Shown here: in pieces, positions 19,331 to 28,209 of the stretch | Layout of the letters: each line of letters opens with the position of its first letter | Numbering within the stretch: the stretch's first letter is position 1 | Assembly: GCA_964423405.1 (NCBI GenBank) | Contig: CAYREY010000009.1 | Location: 1 to 64,000, forward strand | Direction: 5' to 3' | Source: Bog-950 sp964423405 | GTDB lineage: Bacteria > Bacteroidota > Bacteroidia > Chitinophagales > LD1 | Length of the DNA stretch: 64,000 bases | The notes under the pieces: generated by a model | Database searches by the model: none | What the model was told of the DNA's origin: nothing | What the model saw: only the letters and a program-made list of their open reading frames with translations | Made by a program: the position numbers and the translations under genes

Positions 19331-19621
19331 TTATTTCTTAATCACCTTAGGTACTTTAAAGTAGTCGCTGTCGCGCTGTGGTGCATTTTGCAAAGCCTCT
19401 TCTTTGGTAACCGTATCGGCTATTACATCTTTACGCAACACATTCTTCTCGTCGGTCATATATATCAATGGCTCTACACCATCTACATTTACTTCTTCCA
19501 GTTTCTCTACCAGGTTCAATATTTTCTGCAGGTCTTTTTTAATACCTTCTTTACCCTGTGCATCAAACTCAAGCTTACTAAGCTCGGCCAGGCGTTCTAC
19601 TAATTGGTCATCTATATTCAT
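19331..19621 (-). CDS. gatC: Asp-tRNA(Asn)/Glu-tRNA(Gln) amidotransferase subunit C
   Basis: A 96-residue protein with the GatC pattern: an N-terminal helical LAELSKLEFD, a central KILNLVEKLEEVNVDGVEPL, and a C-terminal LQNAPQRDSDYFKVPKVI. GatC stabilises the GatAB complex that amidates mischarged tRNA. It is the first gene of a three-gene minus-strand unit; gatA and gatB are not in this window. Confidence 0.92.
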   Translation of the reverse strand: MNIDDQLVERLAELSKLEFDAQGKEGIKKDLQKILNLVEKLEEVNVDGVEPLIYMTDEKNVLRKDVIADTVTKEEALQNAPQRDSDYFKVPKVIKK

Positions 19622-19777
19622 ACAACAAATACGTGCTTATTGTTTTACAAAATAAATATTTAACAGGCACAGGCCTTCTATCAAACATCAAAATCATTTA
19701 AACTAAAAACGCGTTTAGTTAACGCATTCCACAGCTTTGGTTATTTTGGCGCGCTAAAATAACAGAATCATTCTTTC

Positions 19778-20779
19778 ATGTCGAAACAAATTGCAGTAAG
19801 CGGCGTACGGCCTACGGGCAAGCAACACCTGGGTAATTACTTTGGTGCGGTGGCTAACTTTGTAAAAATGCAGGATATGTTTAACGGCTACTTTTTTGTG
19901 GCCGACTATCACTCGCTTACCACCCACCCCAATGCTGCCGACCTGCGCGAGAAAAGCAAAAACATAGCCCTTATATACCTGGCCTGCGGACTGGACCCTG
20001 AAAAATGCGCCCTGTACCTGCAAAGCGATGTACCACAAATACCCGAGCTGTACCTGATATTTAATATGCACGCCTACATTGGCGAACTGGAGCGCGAAGC
20101 CACTTTTAAAGAGAAAGTACGCTCGCAACCCAACAACGTAAATGCCGGCCTGCTTACCTACCCGGTGCTGATGAGTGTAGATGTTATCATTCACAAAGCA
20201 ACCAAAGTGCCGGTTGGTAAAGATCAGCAGCAGCACGTAGAAATGATGCGCGATTTTGTGCGCCGTTTCAATAACCTGTATAATGTAGAGCTGTTTCCCG
20301 AGCCGGAGGCTTTTACCTTTAGCGACAAGCTGTTGAACATACCCAGCCTGGATGGCGATGGTAAAATGAGCAAAAGCAAACCCGAAAGCACCTGCATTTA
20401 CCTGGAAGATAAACCCGATGCTATCCGCAAAAAGGTAATGCGCATGGTTACCGATAGCGGCCCTACCGAACCCAACCAGACCAAACCGCAGATAATACAG
20501 AACGTGTTTGATATGATGACGCTGGTATCGGCACCCGAAACCATTCAGTTTTTCGATGAGAAATACAACACTTGTAGCATACGCTACGGCGACATGAAAA
20601 AACAACTGGCCGAAGACATGGTTACGTTTTTAAGCCCTATACGCGAAAAAATAAAAGAACTGAGCGCCGACGAGAACAAAGTTTACGAAATACTGGGCGA
20701 TGGGGGCAGCAAGGCACGTGCCAGCGCGGCCCAAACCCTGCGCGATGTACGCGAAATTATAGGTATAAAAAGTTTATAA
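19778..20779 (+). CDS. trpS: Tryptophanyl-tRNA synthetase
   Basis: A 333-residue class I synthetase that charges tRNA-Trp. The HIGH-like motif is KQHLGNYFGA near residue 17, and the KMSKS motif is in GKMSKSKPES near residue 197. Length and order match bacterial TrpS. Gene direction changes upstream, where an AT-rich gap separates it from gatC. Confidence 0.95.
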   Translation: MSKQIAVSGVRPTGKQHLGNYFGAVANFVKMQDMFNGYFFVADYHSLTTHPNAADLREKSKNIALIYLACGLDPEKCALYLQSDVPQIPELYLIFNMHAYIGELEREATFKEKVRSQPNNVNAGLLTYPVLMSVDVIIHKATKVPVGKDQQQHVEMMRDFVRRFNNLYNVELFPEPEAFTFSDKLLNIPSLDGDGKMSKSKPESTCIYLEDKPDAIRKKVMRMVTDSGPTEPNQTKPQIIQNVFDMMTLVSAPETIQFFDEKYNTCSIRYGDMKKQLAEDMVTFLSPIREKIKELSADENKVYEILGDGGSKARASAAQTLRDVREIIGIKSL

Positions 20780-20912
20780 GCACCGAACTATTTTTATTTT
20801 CGGGCACACGCTAACAACAGGTAACGGGCTATCAGCCCGGTGCCGCAATAAAAAATAAGGGTAACAGATATAGCTACACAGCTAATTTATTACCGCAAAA
20901 AGAATGTAAACA

Positions 20913-21692
20913 ATGGCGAAGAAAAAAGCGGCAACCAAAGCAACTGCTAAAAAACAGGCCAAACCACAGCCCAAAGCCAAGGCCCCTGTAAAAAGCAAAC
21001 CACAGCCCAAAGCGGCACCTGTAAAAGAAGAAAGCAAAGCTGCTTCTAAACAGGTTACCAAAACCAAACCCGATATTAAACACATAGCTATAGCAGGTAA
21101 CATAGGTGCGGGTAAAACCACCCTTACCAAAATACTTTCTAAACACTTTGGCTGGTTACCACAGTTTGAAGATGTAGAGAACAACCCTTACCTGAACGAT
21201 TTTTACGAAGATATGCCGCGCTGGAGCTTTAACCTGCAGGTGTACTTTCTAAACTCGCGCTTTAAGCAGATAATAGAAATACAACAGGGTACCGAAACCG
21301 TAATACAGGACCGTACCATACACGAAGATGCACAGATATTTGCCCCTAACCTGCACGGTATGGGCTTAATGAGCACCCGCGATTTCGAAAACTACACCAA
21401 GCTGTACGAAACCATCAGTGGCCTTATTCGTCCGCCCGATTTGTTGATTTACCTGCGTGCATCGGTACCTACACTGGTAAACCAGATACAAAAACGTGGC
21501 CGCGATTATGAAGATAACCTGCGCCTGGATTACATACGCCGCCTGAACGATTTTTACGAAAAGTGGATTACCACTTACAGCGAAGGCCGCCTGCTGATTA
21601 TTGATGTAGACCAGGTAAACTTTGCCGAAGATGAAGAAGCACAGCACGAGGTAATTAATAAAGTACGTGCCGAACTATACGGCTTATTTTAA
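20913..21692 (+). CDS. Deoxynucleoside kinase with Lys/Ala/Pro-rich N-terminal tail
   Basis: A 259-residue protein. Residues about 55-259 are a dAK/dGK-like deoxynucleoside kinase with P-loop GNIGAGKTTL (62-71), a VIQDRTIHEDAQIF block with the catalytic DR and acidic residue, and a LIYLRASVPTLVNQIQKRGRDYE lid region. It phosphorylates deoxynucleosides for salvage. Residues 1-53 are an added basic tail made of repeated KPQPKAK/AAPVK units, histone-H1-like and probably disordered. Such tails may bind nucleic acid or polyanions, but the role is unknown. Confidence 0.88.
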   Translation: MAKKKAATKATAKKQAKPQPKAKAPVKSKPQPKAAPVKEESKAASKQVTKTKPDIKHIAIAGNIGAGKTTLTKILSKHFGWLPQFEDVENNPYLNDFYEDMPRWSFNLQVYFLNSRFKQIIEIQQGTETVIQDRTIHEDAQIFAPNLHGMGLMSTRDFENYTKLYETISGLIRPPDLLIYLRASVPTLVNQIQKRGRDYEDNLRLDYIRRLNDFYEKWITTYSEGRLLIIDVDQVNFAEDEEAQHEVINKVRAELYGLF

Positions 21693-21717
21693 GCGGATAA
21701 TTTACTATGCAAATACA

Positions 21718-21752
21718 CAAACGCCTTTGTTGAAAACCAGCAAAGGCGTTTT
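21718..21752 (+). terminator. Rho-independent terminator of the dNK gene
   Basis: The stem caaacgcctttg (21718-21729) pairs with caaaggcgttttg (from 21741). An 11-nt loop lies between the arms and a T-rich tract follows. It begins 25 bases past the kinase stop. Confidence 0.85.
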
Positions 21753-21837
21753 GCTTTTACCCTTGCACCAATTGTATTTGAACTAATTTACACGCTGCCT
21801 GTTTAGTACAAGGCAACGCCGCACAGGCTATTATGTT

Positions 21838-24327
21838 ATGAGCAAACCAGCAACACCGGGCAGGCAGGTAATAAACCAATGGATAGAAGCCATGGGTTGG
21901 CAGGCGTTTGCTTTTCAGCAACAGGCATGGGAGCAATACCTGCAAGGCAAATCGGGCCTGCTGAACGCACCTACCGGCTTTGGTAAAACCTTTGCGCTGT
22001 ACCTGCCGGTACTGATAGACTGGATTGACCGCCACCCCTATACCTGGCAAACCCAAAAGAACAACGGGCTGCAACTGCTTTGGATAACACCCCTGCGCGC
22101 ACTGGCTAAAGATTTGCAACGCGCCATGCAGGAAGTATGCGATGCCATCAGCCTGCCGTGGACGGTAGGTATGCGCTCTGGCGATACCACTACCGCCGAA
22201 CGTACCAAACAAAAACAGCAACTACCCGAAGTGCTGATTATTACCCCCGAAAGCCTGCACCTGCTGCTGGCGCAAAAAGACTACCCGCGCTTTTTTAAAA
22301 ACCTGCATACCGTAGTTACCGACGAGTGGCACGAACTGCTGGGCAGCAAACGCGGCGTGCAAATAGAATTGGCACTAAGCAGGCTTAAAACACTACACGC
22401 CACCAACCACCCCGATAGTAAACTGAAAGTATGGGCCATTAGCGCTACCATTGGTAACCTGCACGAGGCTATGGAGGTAATGCTGGGCAGCGATGCCCCA
22501 CGGGGTGTTACGGTAAAAGCCGACCTTAAAAAGACTATAGAAATAGAATCGGTATTGCCCGATGTGATAGAAACCTTCCCCTGGGCGGGGCACCTGGGCA
22601 CGCGCCTGGCCGACAAGGTAATGCCGATAATAGAACGCAGCAAAACAACGTTGTTGTTTACCAATACAAGGGGCATGTCGGAAAACTGGTACCACACGCT
22701 GCTGAACAACTACCCCGATTTAGCCGGAGTAATAGCGCTGCACCACGGCTCGGTATCGGCCGAAATGCGCGAGTGGGTAGAGAATGCCCTGCACGAAGGC
22801 ACACTGAAAGTGGTGGTGTGTACCTCATCGCTCGATTTGGGTGTCGATTTCCGTCCGGTAGATACGGTGATACAGGTAGGTTCGCCCAAAGGGGTTGCGC
22901 GCTTTTTGCAACGCGCTGGCCGTAGCGGCCACTCACCCGATGCTATCAGTAAAATATATTTTCTGCCCACCCACTCGCTGGAGCTGGCCGAAGCCGCAGC
23001 GCTTAAAATAGCTATCCGCCAAAATAACATAGAGCAACGCCAACCGGTGGTAAACGCTTACGATGTGCTGATACAATACCTGTGTACACTGGCCGTAGGC
23101 GATGGCTTTATACCCCATACCATTTACCCCGAGGTAAAAAGCACCTATGCCTATAAAGATATTACCAGCGAGGAATGGCAATGGATACTGAACTTTGTAA
23201 CCACCGGTGGTAACTCGCTGGGCAGCTACGATGAATACCGTAAGGTAGTAGTTGAAGACGGGCTGTACCGCATTACCGACCGCAAACTGGCTATGCGCCA
23301 CCGCATGAGCATAGGCACCATAGTAAGCGATGCCATGATACGGGTTAAGTTTATGAAAGGCGGCTACATAGGCAGTATAGAAGAAAGCTTTATTACCAAA
23401 CTGCAAAAAGGCGATGTGTTCTCGTTGGCAGGCCGCACGGTAGAGTACATTATGATAAAAGATATGGATGTACTGGTTAAAAAATCTACCAGTAAAAAAG
23501 CCATAGTGCCCAGCTGGAACGGCGGCCGTATGCCGCTTAGCAGCGATTTGGGCGAAGTGCTTCGCCATACTTTTACCTCAGCTACCGAACGGGGCAACGT
23601 ACAGGCAAATGTAGAGAGTGAAATAGAGGTATTGAAACCGCTGTTCGATTTACAACAACAGCTATCGCATGTGCCCGGCGAAAACGAAACACTGATAGAG
23701 TACATAGAAACCAAAGACGGCCACCACCTGTTTGTATACCCGGTAGAGGGGCGGCAGGTGCACGAGGTAATGGCATCGCTACTGGCTTACCGCTTAAGCA
23801 GAATTAAACCCCTCACCTTCTCCATAGCCATGAACGATTACGGCTTTGAACTGCTGTGCGACCAGCCCATACCTATAAACAACCAGATAGTACAGCAGCT
23901 TTTTAGTACAGATGATTTACTACTGGATATTCAAAAAAGCGTAAACGCTACCGAAATGGCGCGCCGCAAATTCAGGGGTATATCAGTTATAGCCGGTTTA
24001 ATCTTCAGGGGCTTTCCGGGTGCCGGTGTAAAAAACAAACACCTGCAATCATCCTCATCATTACTGTTTACGGTGTTCAGCGATTACGACCCTAAAAACC
24101 TGTTACTGAAACAGGCTTACACCGAAGCCTTTAACGACCAGATAGAAGAAGTACGCCTGCGCAAAGCCATGCAGCGCATTCAGCAATCGGCTATAATACT
24201 AAAGTACCCGCGCAAGCTAACGCCGTTCTCGTTCCCTATAAAGGTAGATTCTATACGCGAAAACCTGACCAGCGAAAAACTGGCCGACCGCGTAATGAAA
24301 ATGAAAGCCCAGTTAGAAAAAAGCTAA
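21838..24327 (+). CDS. Ligase-associated DNA damage response DEXH-box helicase (Lhr-like)
   Basis: An 829-residue superfamily 2 helicase. Walker A is APTGFGKT (residues 44-51), motif II is DEWH, motif III is SAT, and motifs V/VI lie in LGVDFRPVDTVIQVGS and RFLQRAGRSGH. The long C-terminal half matches Lhr-type winged-helix and beta-barrel regions. Members of this family occur with an ATP-dependent DNA ligase, an exonuclease and a phosphoesterase in a repair module. Here only the phosphoesterase (PdeM) follows, 35 bases later; the ligase and exonuclease are not in the window. Confidence 0.9.
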   Translation: MSKPATPGRQVINQWIEAMGWQAFAFQQQAWEQYLQGKSGLLNAPTGFGKTFALYLPVLIDWIDRHPYTWQTQKNNGLQLLWITPLRALAKDLQRAMQEVCDAISLPWTVGMRSGDTTTAERTKQKQQLPEVLIITPESLHLLLAQKDYPRFFKNLHTVVTDEWHELLGSKRGVQIELALSRLKTLHATNHPDSKLKVWAISATIGNLHEAMEVMLGSDAPRGVTVKADLKKTIEIESVLPDVIETFPWAGHLGTRLADKVMPIIERSKTTLLFTNTRGMSENWYHTLLNNYPDLAGVIALHHGSVSAEMREWVENALHEGTLKVVVCTSSLDLGVDFRPVDTVIQVGSPKGVARFLQRAGRSGHSPDAISKIYFLPTHSLELAEAAALKIAIRQNNIEQRQPVVNAYDVLIQYLCTLAVGDGFIPHTIYPEVKSTYAYKDITSEEWQWILNFVTTGGNSLGSYDEYRKVVVEDGLYRITDRKLAMRHRMSIGTIVSDAMIRVKFMKGGYIGSIEESFITKLQKGDVFSLAGRTVEYIMIKDMDVLVKKSTSKKAIVPSWNGGRMPLSSDLGEVLRHTFTSATERGNVQANVESEIEVLKPLFDLQQQLSHVPGENETLIEYIETKDGHHLFVYPVEGRQVHEVMASLLAYRLSRIKPLTFSIAMNDYGFELLCDQPIPINNQIVQQLFSTDDLLLDIQKSVNATEMARRKFRGISVIAGLIFRGFPGAGVKNKHLQSSSSLLFTVFSDYDPKNLLLKQAYTEAFNDQIEEVRLRKAMQRIQQSAIILKYPRKLTPFSFPIKVDSIRENLTSEKLADRVMKMKAQLEKS

Positions 24328-24362
24328 CCATACATTTTTACTTTACACGTATACTTGCATCC

Positions 24363-25001
24363 ATGCAGGTAACCATTGCCGGTACAAGTTTTTTGCTACT
24401 TCCGCAGCGCGCCATATACAGCGCACAGCATAGCGCGCTTATACTGGCCGACCTGCACATTGGTAAAAGCATGCACTTTCGCAAAGGCGGCATAGCCATA
24501 CCGGGTAAGGTGTTCGATGAAGACCTGCTAACGCTCAACACACTCATACAGCAACACCAGCCACAGCAACTGATTATTGTGGGCGATATGTTCCATAGCC
24601 ACGATAATGTAGAGATTACCCTCTTCGATTTATGGCGCGCCCAATACCCACAGCTTACCATTAACCTGGTAAAAGGCAACCACGATATACTACCCGAAGA
24701 AAAGTACAGCCAAATGGGTATCACCACACACAGTGCCCTTAGTATAGATAACTTCCTGTTTTCGCACGAGCCACCTGCTACTTACAATCAATATTGCTTT
24801 AGCGGACACATACACCCCGGTGTACGTGTAGAAGGGGCCGGCCGCCAGAGTTTGCGCTTGCCGTGCTTTCATATAGGCGGCAACCACTGCACGCTACCGG
24901 CCTTTAGCCGGTTTACCGGCTTGCACACTATTAAGCCGGTAACCGGCGACCGCATTTTTGCGGTTATAGAAAACGAAATTGTACCCATACAGGCAGATTA
25001 A
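24363..25001 (+). CDS. pdeM: Ligase-associated DNA damage response endonuclease PdeM
   Basis: A 212-residue calcineurin-like metallophosphoesterase. All ligand blocks are present in order: ADLHIGKS, VGDMFHS, KGNHDI, FSHEP and FSGHIHPG. This is the PdeM type that accompanies the DEXH helicase. It probably acts on DNA ends or phosphodiesters during repair. Start ATG 24363 gives the short beta-strand N terminus typical of the family. Confidence 0.9.
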   Translation: MQVTIAGTSFLLLPQRAIYSAQHSALILADLHIGKSMHFRKGGIAIPGKVFDEDLLTLNTLIQQHQPQQLIIVGDMFHSHDNVEITLFDLWRAQYPQLTINLVKGNHDILPEEKYSQMGITTHSALSIDNFLFSHEPPATYNQYCFSGHIHPGVRVEGAGRQSLRLPCFHIGGNHCTLPAFSRFTGLHTIKPVTGDRIFAVIENEIVPIQAD

Positions 25002-25055
25002 GGCAAAAACACCAGCCATTTGTTCTGATTAACAGATTATTACGCTACCCTATTT

Positions 25056-25082
25056 TAAATTTGCGATAGATTTATATTTTTG
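25056..25082 (+). promoter_or_regulatory. Candidate promoter of tRNA-Met
   Basis: Two octamers fit the TAnnTTTG box: TAAATTTG (25056-25063) and TATTTTTG (25075-25082). The second would start transcription some 10-15 bases before the tRNA. No clear -33 TTTG is seen. Confidence 0.4.
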
Positions 25083-25101
25083 CGCCCCACAACGGCAATA
25101 C

Positions 25102-25175
<74 letters not shown>

Positions 25176-25176
25176 C

Positions 25177-25210
25177 AAAGCCCTGCAATTATTTGCAGGG
25201 CTTTATTTTT
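25177..25210 (+). terminator. Terminator after tRNA-Met
   Basis: A 12-bp stem, aaagccctgcaa (25177-25188) with ttgcagggcttt (25193-25204), has a ttat loop. It is followed by attttt and sits directly behind the tRNA. Confidence 0.9.
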
Positions 25211-25358
25211 TAAGCCCTGTCCCCCCCTTTTCGGTTATTAACACCTCTCGGCTGTTTGGGCAAACTGTATTACCTTTACGGCTATCCGCTGACCGATATC
25301 ATACCTATCGGTAGCAGATAGTTTTTTATTTGAGGCATACTAAAAAGAGGAATACCAT

Positions 25359-26273
25359 ATGGATAGAAGAGTAATGAAAGACGATGCCCTTGAAAAAGAG
25401 TTTCAGAAACAGGGCTATGTGCAAATACCTTTTATTTCGACCGAAGAAGTAGATGCGCTTAAAAAGAAGTTTTTTGAACTGCTGCCCACCAGCGGTGGCA
25501 ACATTACGGTAGATGACCTGGGCGGCAACAGCAACGCCATTACCTACGATTTTACATTTATAGATAAAAACATTGCCTACAAACAGGCGGTGTACGATGT
25601 AATAACCGAATACTTTAAACCGCATGTGGCCAAATGGCTGGCCGATTACCGACCGGTAATAGCCAACTACATACGCAAGCAAAGCGATACCGGCGAAGTG
25701 CCACTGCACGAAAACTGGGCCTTTGTAGATGAACGAAAATGCACCTCGGTATCTATCTGGTGCCCGCTGGTAGATAGTAACGAAGCCAACGGCACCCTGC
25801 AGGTAGTGCCCGGCAGCCACAAACGCTTTGGCGAAGTGCGCGGCCCTATGATACCGTGGGAACTGGAAGGCATTAAGCACGATATAATTAAAGACTACCT
25901 GGTACCTATGAACCTTACTGCCGGCAACGCGGTAATACTGGATGATAGCATTGTACACTACTCGGCTATTAATAAAACCAACCAGTTGCGTTTAGCTATA
26001 CAGCTAATACTGGTACCATCCGAAGAGCCCTCTATCCACTACCACATGAACCCCGCCAAAAGTCAGGAAGATGTGGAAGTACTGGAAGTAGATACTGATT
26101 TTTACATGCAGTTTAACCCCTGGAAACAACCCGAGGGGGCTAAACGTGTACGTAACTTCAAATTCCATTTTAAACCAATGGATATACAAACCTTTGATAA
26201 AAGGCTACGCGAACCGCGGTTTGATGAACAACCAACCGGTTTAGTATCTAAGCTTAAAGCCATGTTTGCTTAA
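25359..26273 (+). CDS. PhyH-family Fe/2OG dioxygenase 1, HxN variant
   Basis: A 304-residue phytanoyl-CoA dioxygenase-like protein, first of five adjacent PhyH genes. The double-stranded beta-helix core is clear: VPGSHKRFG near 150-158, distal His200 in DDSIVHYSA and the 2OG-binding Arg211. The iron motif, however, reads His117-Glu-Asn119, not His-x-Asp. Asn119 is codon AAC at 25713, one base from Asp. The protein may therefore be catalytically altered, use iron differently, or be a non-catalytic partner. The C terminus ends in a short amphipathic segment (LVSKLKAMFA). An AAAGAGG-like ribosome site lies 8 bases before the ATG. The substrate is unknown. Confidence 0.88.
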   Translation: MDRRVMKDDALEKEFQKQGYVQIPFISTEEVDALKKKFFELLPTSGGNITVDDLGGNSNAITYDFTFIDKNIAYKQAVYDVITEYFKPHVAKWLADYRPVIANYIRKQSDTGEVPLHENWAFVDERKCTSVSIWCPLVDSNEANGTLQVVPGSHKRFGEVRGPMIPWELEGIKHDIIKDYLVPMNLTAGNAVILDDSIVHYSAINKTNQLRLAIQLILVPSEEPSIHYHMNPAKSQEDVEVLEVDTDFYMQFNPWKQPEGAKRVRNFKFHFKPMDIQTFDKRLREPRFDEQPTGLVSKLKAMFA

Positions 26274-26282
26274 TACAGCGCT

Positions 26283-28199
26283 ATGGGTACCACCGTATTC
26301 AATAATGCAGATTTGCAGCACAGGCTGGATAAGGACGGCTATGTGGTAGTACCTTTTTTGTCGCCCGCCGAGGTAGAACAACTAAAAGCGCTGTACACCA
26401 ACGTTACACAACAGGCACCGGGCGCATTCCACTCTACCAGCTTTAATACCGATTACGATTTTAAACAACGCATTACAGCCGAAGTAGAAACCATCTATGC
26501 CGATAAGGTAAATGCTATGTTTGGCAACATACAAAAGCTGGGCAGTAGCTTTTTAACCAAACCGGTAGGTGTTACCGGCACCATGCCCGTTCATCAGGAT
26601 TGGACCGTGGTTGATGAAACAAAATCGTACTCAGTAACTATATGGGTGCCGCTGCAGGATGTAGATGCAACCAATGGCGCTATAAAAGTACTACCGGGCA
26701 GCCATCGTTTTTCTAAAACGCTGCGCTCGCCCAACATGCCTAACGAGTTTGACGGCATAGCCGATTTGATTGACAGCAAAATGAAACTGCTGCCTATGAA
26801 AGCCGGCGAAGCATTCATTTTTAACCACGCATTGTTGCATGCCTCTACGCTCAATCAGTCTGCCGCGCCACGCATTGCTGTTACCTACGGCTTAATACCC
26901 GCCGGTACCGAGTTATGCGTGTACATTAAAAACAACCAAACCGGTAAATTGGAACGCTACAGCATGCCACCCGATATGTTCAGCCGTTACACCAACATAG
27001 GCGGCGTGCCGGAGTGTGGTGCCAAAACCGATGAGTTTAATTACGAAGTAAAACCGGTTACACCTTTTCAACTAGAACAAATGATTGCCCGCAATAATCC
27101 CTTTAAACTAAAGCCGCTTTTTAAAGACCCTGCCCATCAGGATTTTTTCGAAAAAGAAGGTTACCTTTTGCTGCCACTGCTTAACGAAGCCGAGGTAAAC
27201 GAGCTAAAGGAGTTTTATCAATCGTTGCAGATACAAGACCAGTTTGGTTTTGGTTTTCATGTAAGCATGGACCAGCCAGATAAAGACATGAGCCGCAAAG
27301 TGCGCGAAAAAATATGGGGCGTTATACTACCTAAGTTAAGCAACTATCTACTCGACTTTAAACCTTTTGTAGCCAGCTTTGTGGTTAAAGACCCTAACCC
27401 TAAAGGCGTGGTGCCGGCCCATCAGGATTGGTCGTTTACCGACCATGAGGAAGAAGGCTATTGCTCGGTTACCTGCTGGACCTCGTTGGTACATGCCAAT
27501 ATAGATAACGGTGGCATGGGCGTAATACGTGGCAGCAACCAAATGATGCAGAACCACCGCCCCTCTCCTTCTCCGCAAACACCGGTGCCCTTGTCAGAAC
27601 ATATGTTCAGCATATTTCCGTATCTTAAAACTATAGATACCAAACCCGGTGATGTACTGATGTTTGATAACCGCACGTTCCATGCCTCGCCACCCAATAC
27701 TACCGATGAAGTGCGCTTAGCCGCCGGTGTAGGCGTTACACAAAAAGATGCCCAACTGGTACACTACTACCTTAAACCCGATGGCAATAAGAATACCGTT
27801 ATTAAGTATAAGGTAGATGAAGACTTTTACCTGAAATACAACAACGCTGCACTGGCTAAAATGTACGATGAAGGCAAGTTGATAGAAGGTTATGAGATAA
27901 TCAGCGAAGAGCCATACACATTTCCCAACTATAGTTCAGAAGAGTTAATACAACTGATTAAAGATGCCGGTAACGAGTTTAACGTACCCATGTGCGAAAA
28001 GCTGGCCAAGCTGTTTAACTACAACATGGATGGCACACAACAGCCAGAGCCTGAACAGCAGCAACCCGAACCGGTGGCAGAACCAACACCCGAACCGGTA
28101 CAGGAAGAATGGAAATGGGTTGACAATAGAACATTTTTTGAAAAATATACACCGCTTAACATAGCACGCGAAATAAAGAAACGTGTTATAGGCGCTTAA
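26283..28199 (+). CDS. Didomain PhyH-family Fe/2OG dioxygenase 2
   Basis: A 638-residue fusion of two PhyH domains. Domain A (about 1-265) has His104-Gln-Asp106, distal His186 and Arg197. Domain B (about 280-575) has His380-Gln-Asp382, His467 and Arg478. Both iron triads are complete. A Pro/Glu/Gln-rich linker (about 590-615) leads to a basic C-terminal helix (NIAREIKKRVIGA). It lies 9 bases after PhyH 1. The fusion suggests two successive oxidations of one substrate or a built-in heterodimer. The substrate is unknown. Confidence 0.9.
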   Translation: MGTTVFNNADLQHRLDKDGYVVVPFLSPAEVEQLKALYTNVTQQAPGAFHSTSFNTDYDFKQRITAEVETIYADKVNAMFGNIQKLGSSFLTKPVGVTGTMPVHQDWTVVDETKSYSVTIWVPLQDVDATNGAIKVLPGSHRFSKTLRSPNMPNEFDGIADLIDSKMKLLPMKAGEAFIFNHALLHASTLNQSAAPRIAVTYGLIPAGTELCVYIKNNQTGKLERYSMPPDMFSRYTNIGGVPECGAKTDEFNYEVKPVTPFQLEQMIARNNPFKLKPLFKDPAHQDFFEKEGYLLLPLLNEAEVNELKEFYQSLQIQDQFGFGFHVSMDQPDKDMSRKVREKIWGVILPKLSNYLLDFKPFVASFVVKDPNPKGVVPAHQDWSFTDHEEEGYCSVTCWTSLVHANIDNGGMGVIRGSNQMMQNHRPSPSPQTPVPLSEHMFSIFPYLKTIDTKPGDVLMFDNRTFHASPPNTTDEVRLAAGVGVTQKDAQLVHYYLKPDGNKNTVIKYKVDEDFYLKYNNAALAKMYDEGKLIEGYEIISEEPYTFPNYSSEELIQLIKDAGNEFNVPMCEKLAKLFNYNMDGTQQPEPEQQQPEPVAEPTPEPVQEEWKWVDNRTFFEKYTPLNIAREIKKRVIGA

Positions 28200-28209
28200 A
28201 CTAACCGGT

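Noticed and set aside
19754..20605. Large minus-strand frame opposite trpS
   Set aside because: It is antisense to a secure synthetase and full of His, Tyr and Phe from reverse-complement codon bias.
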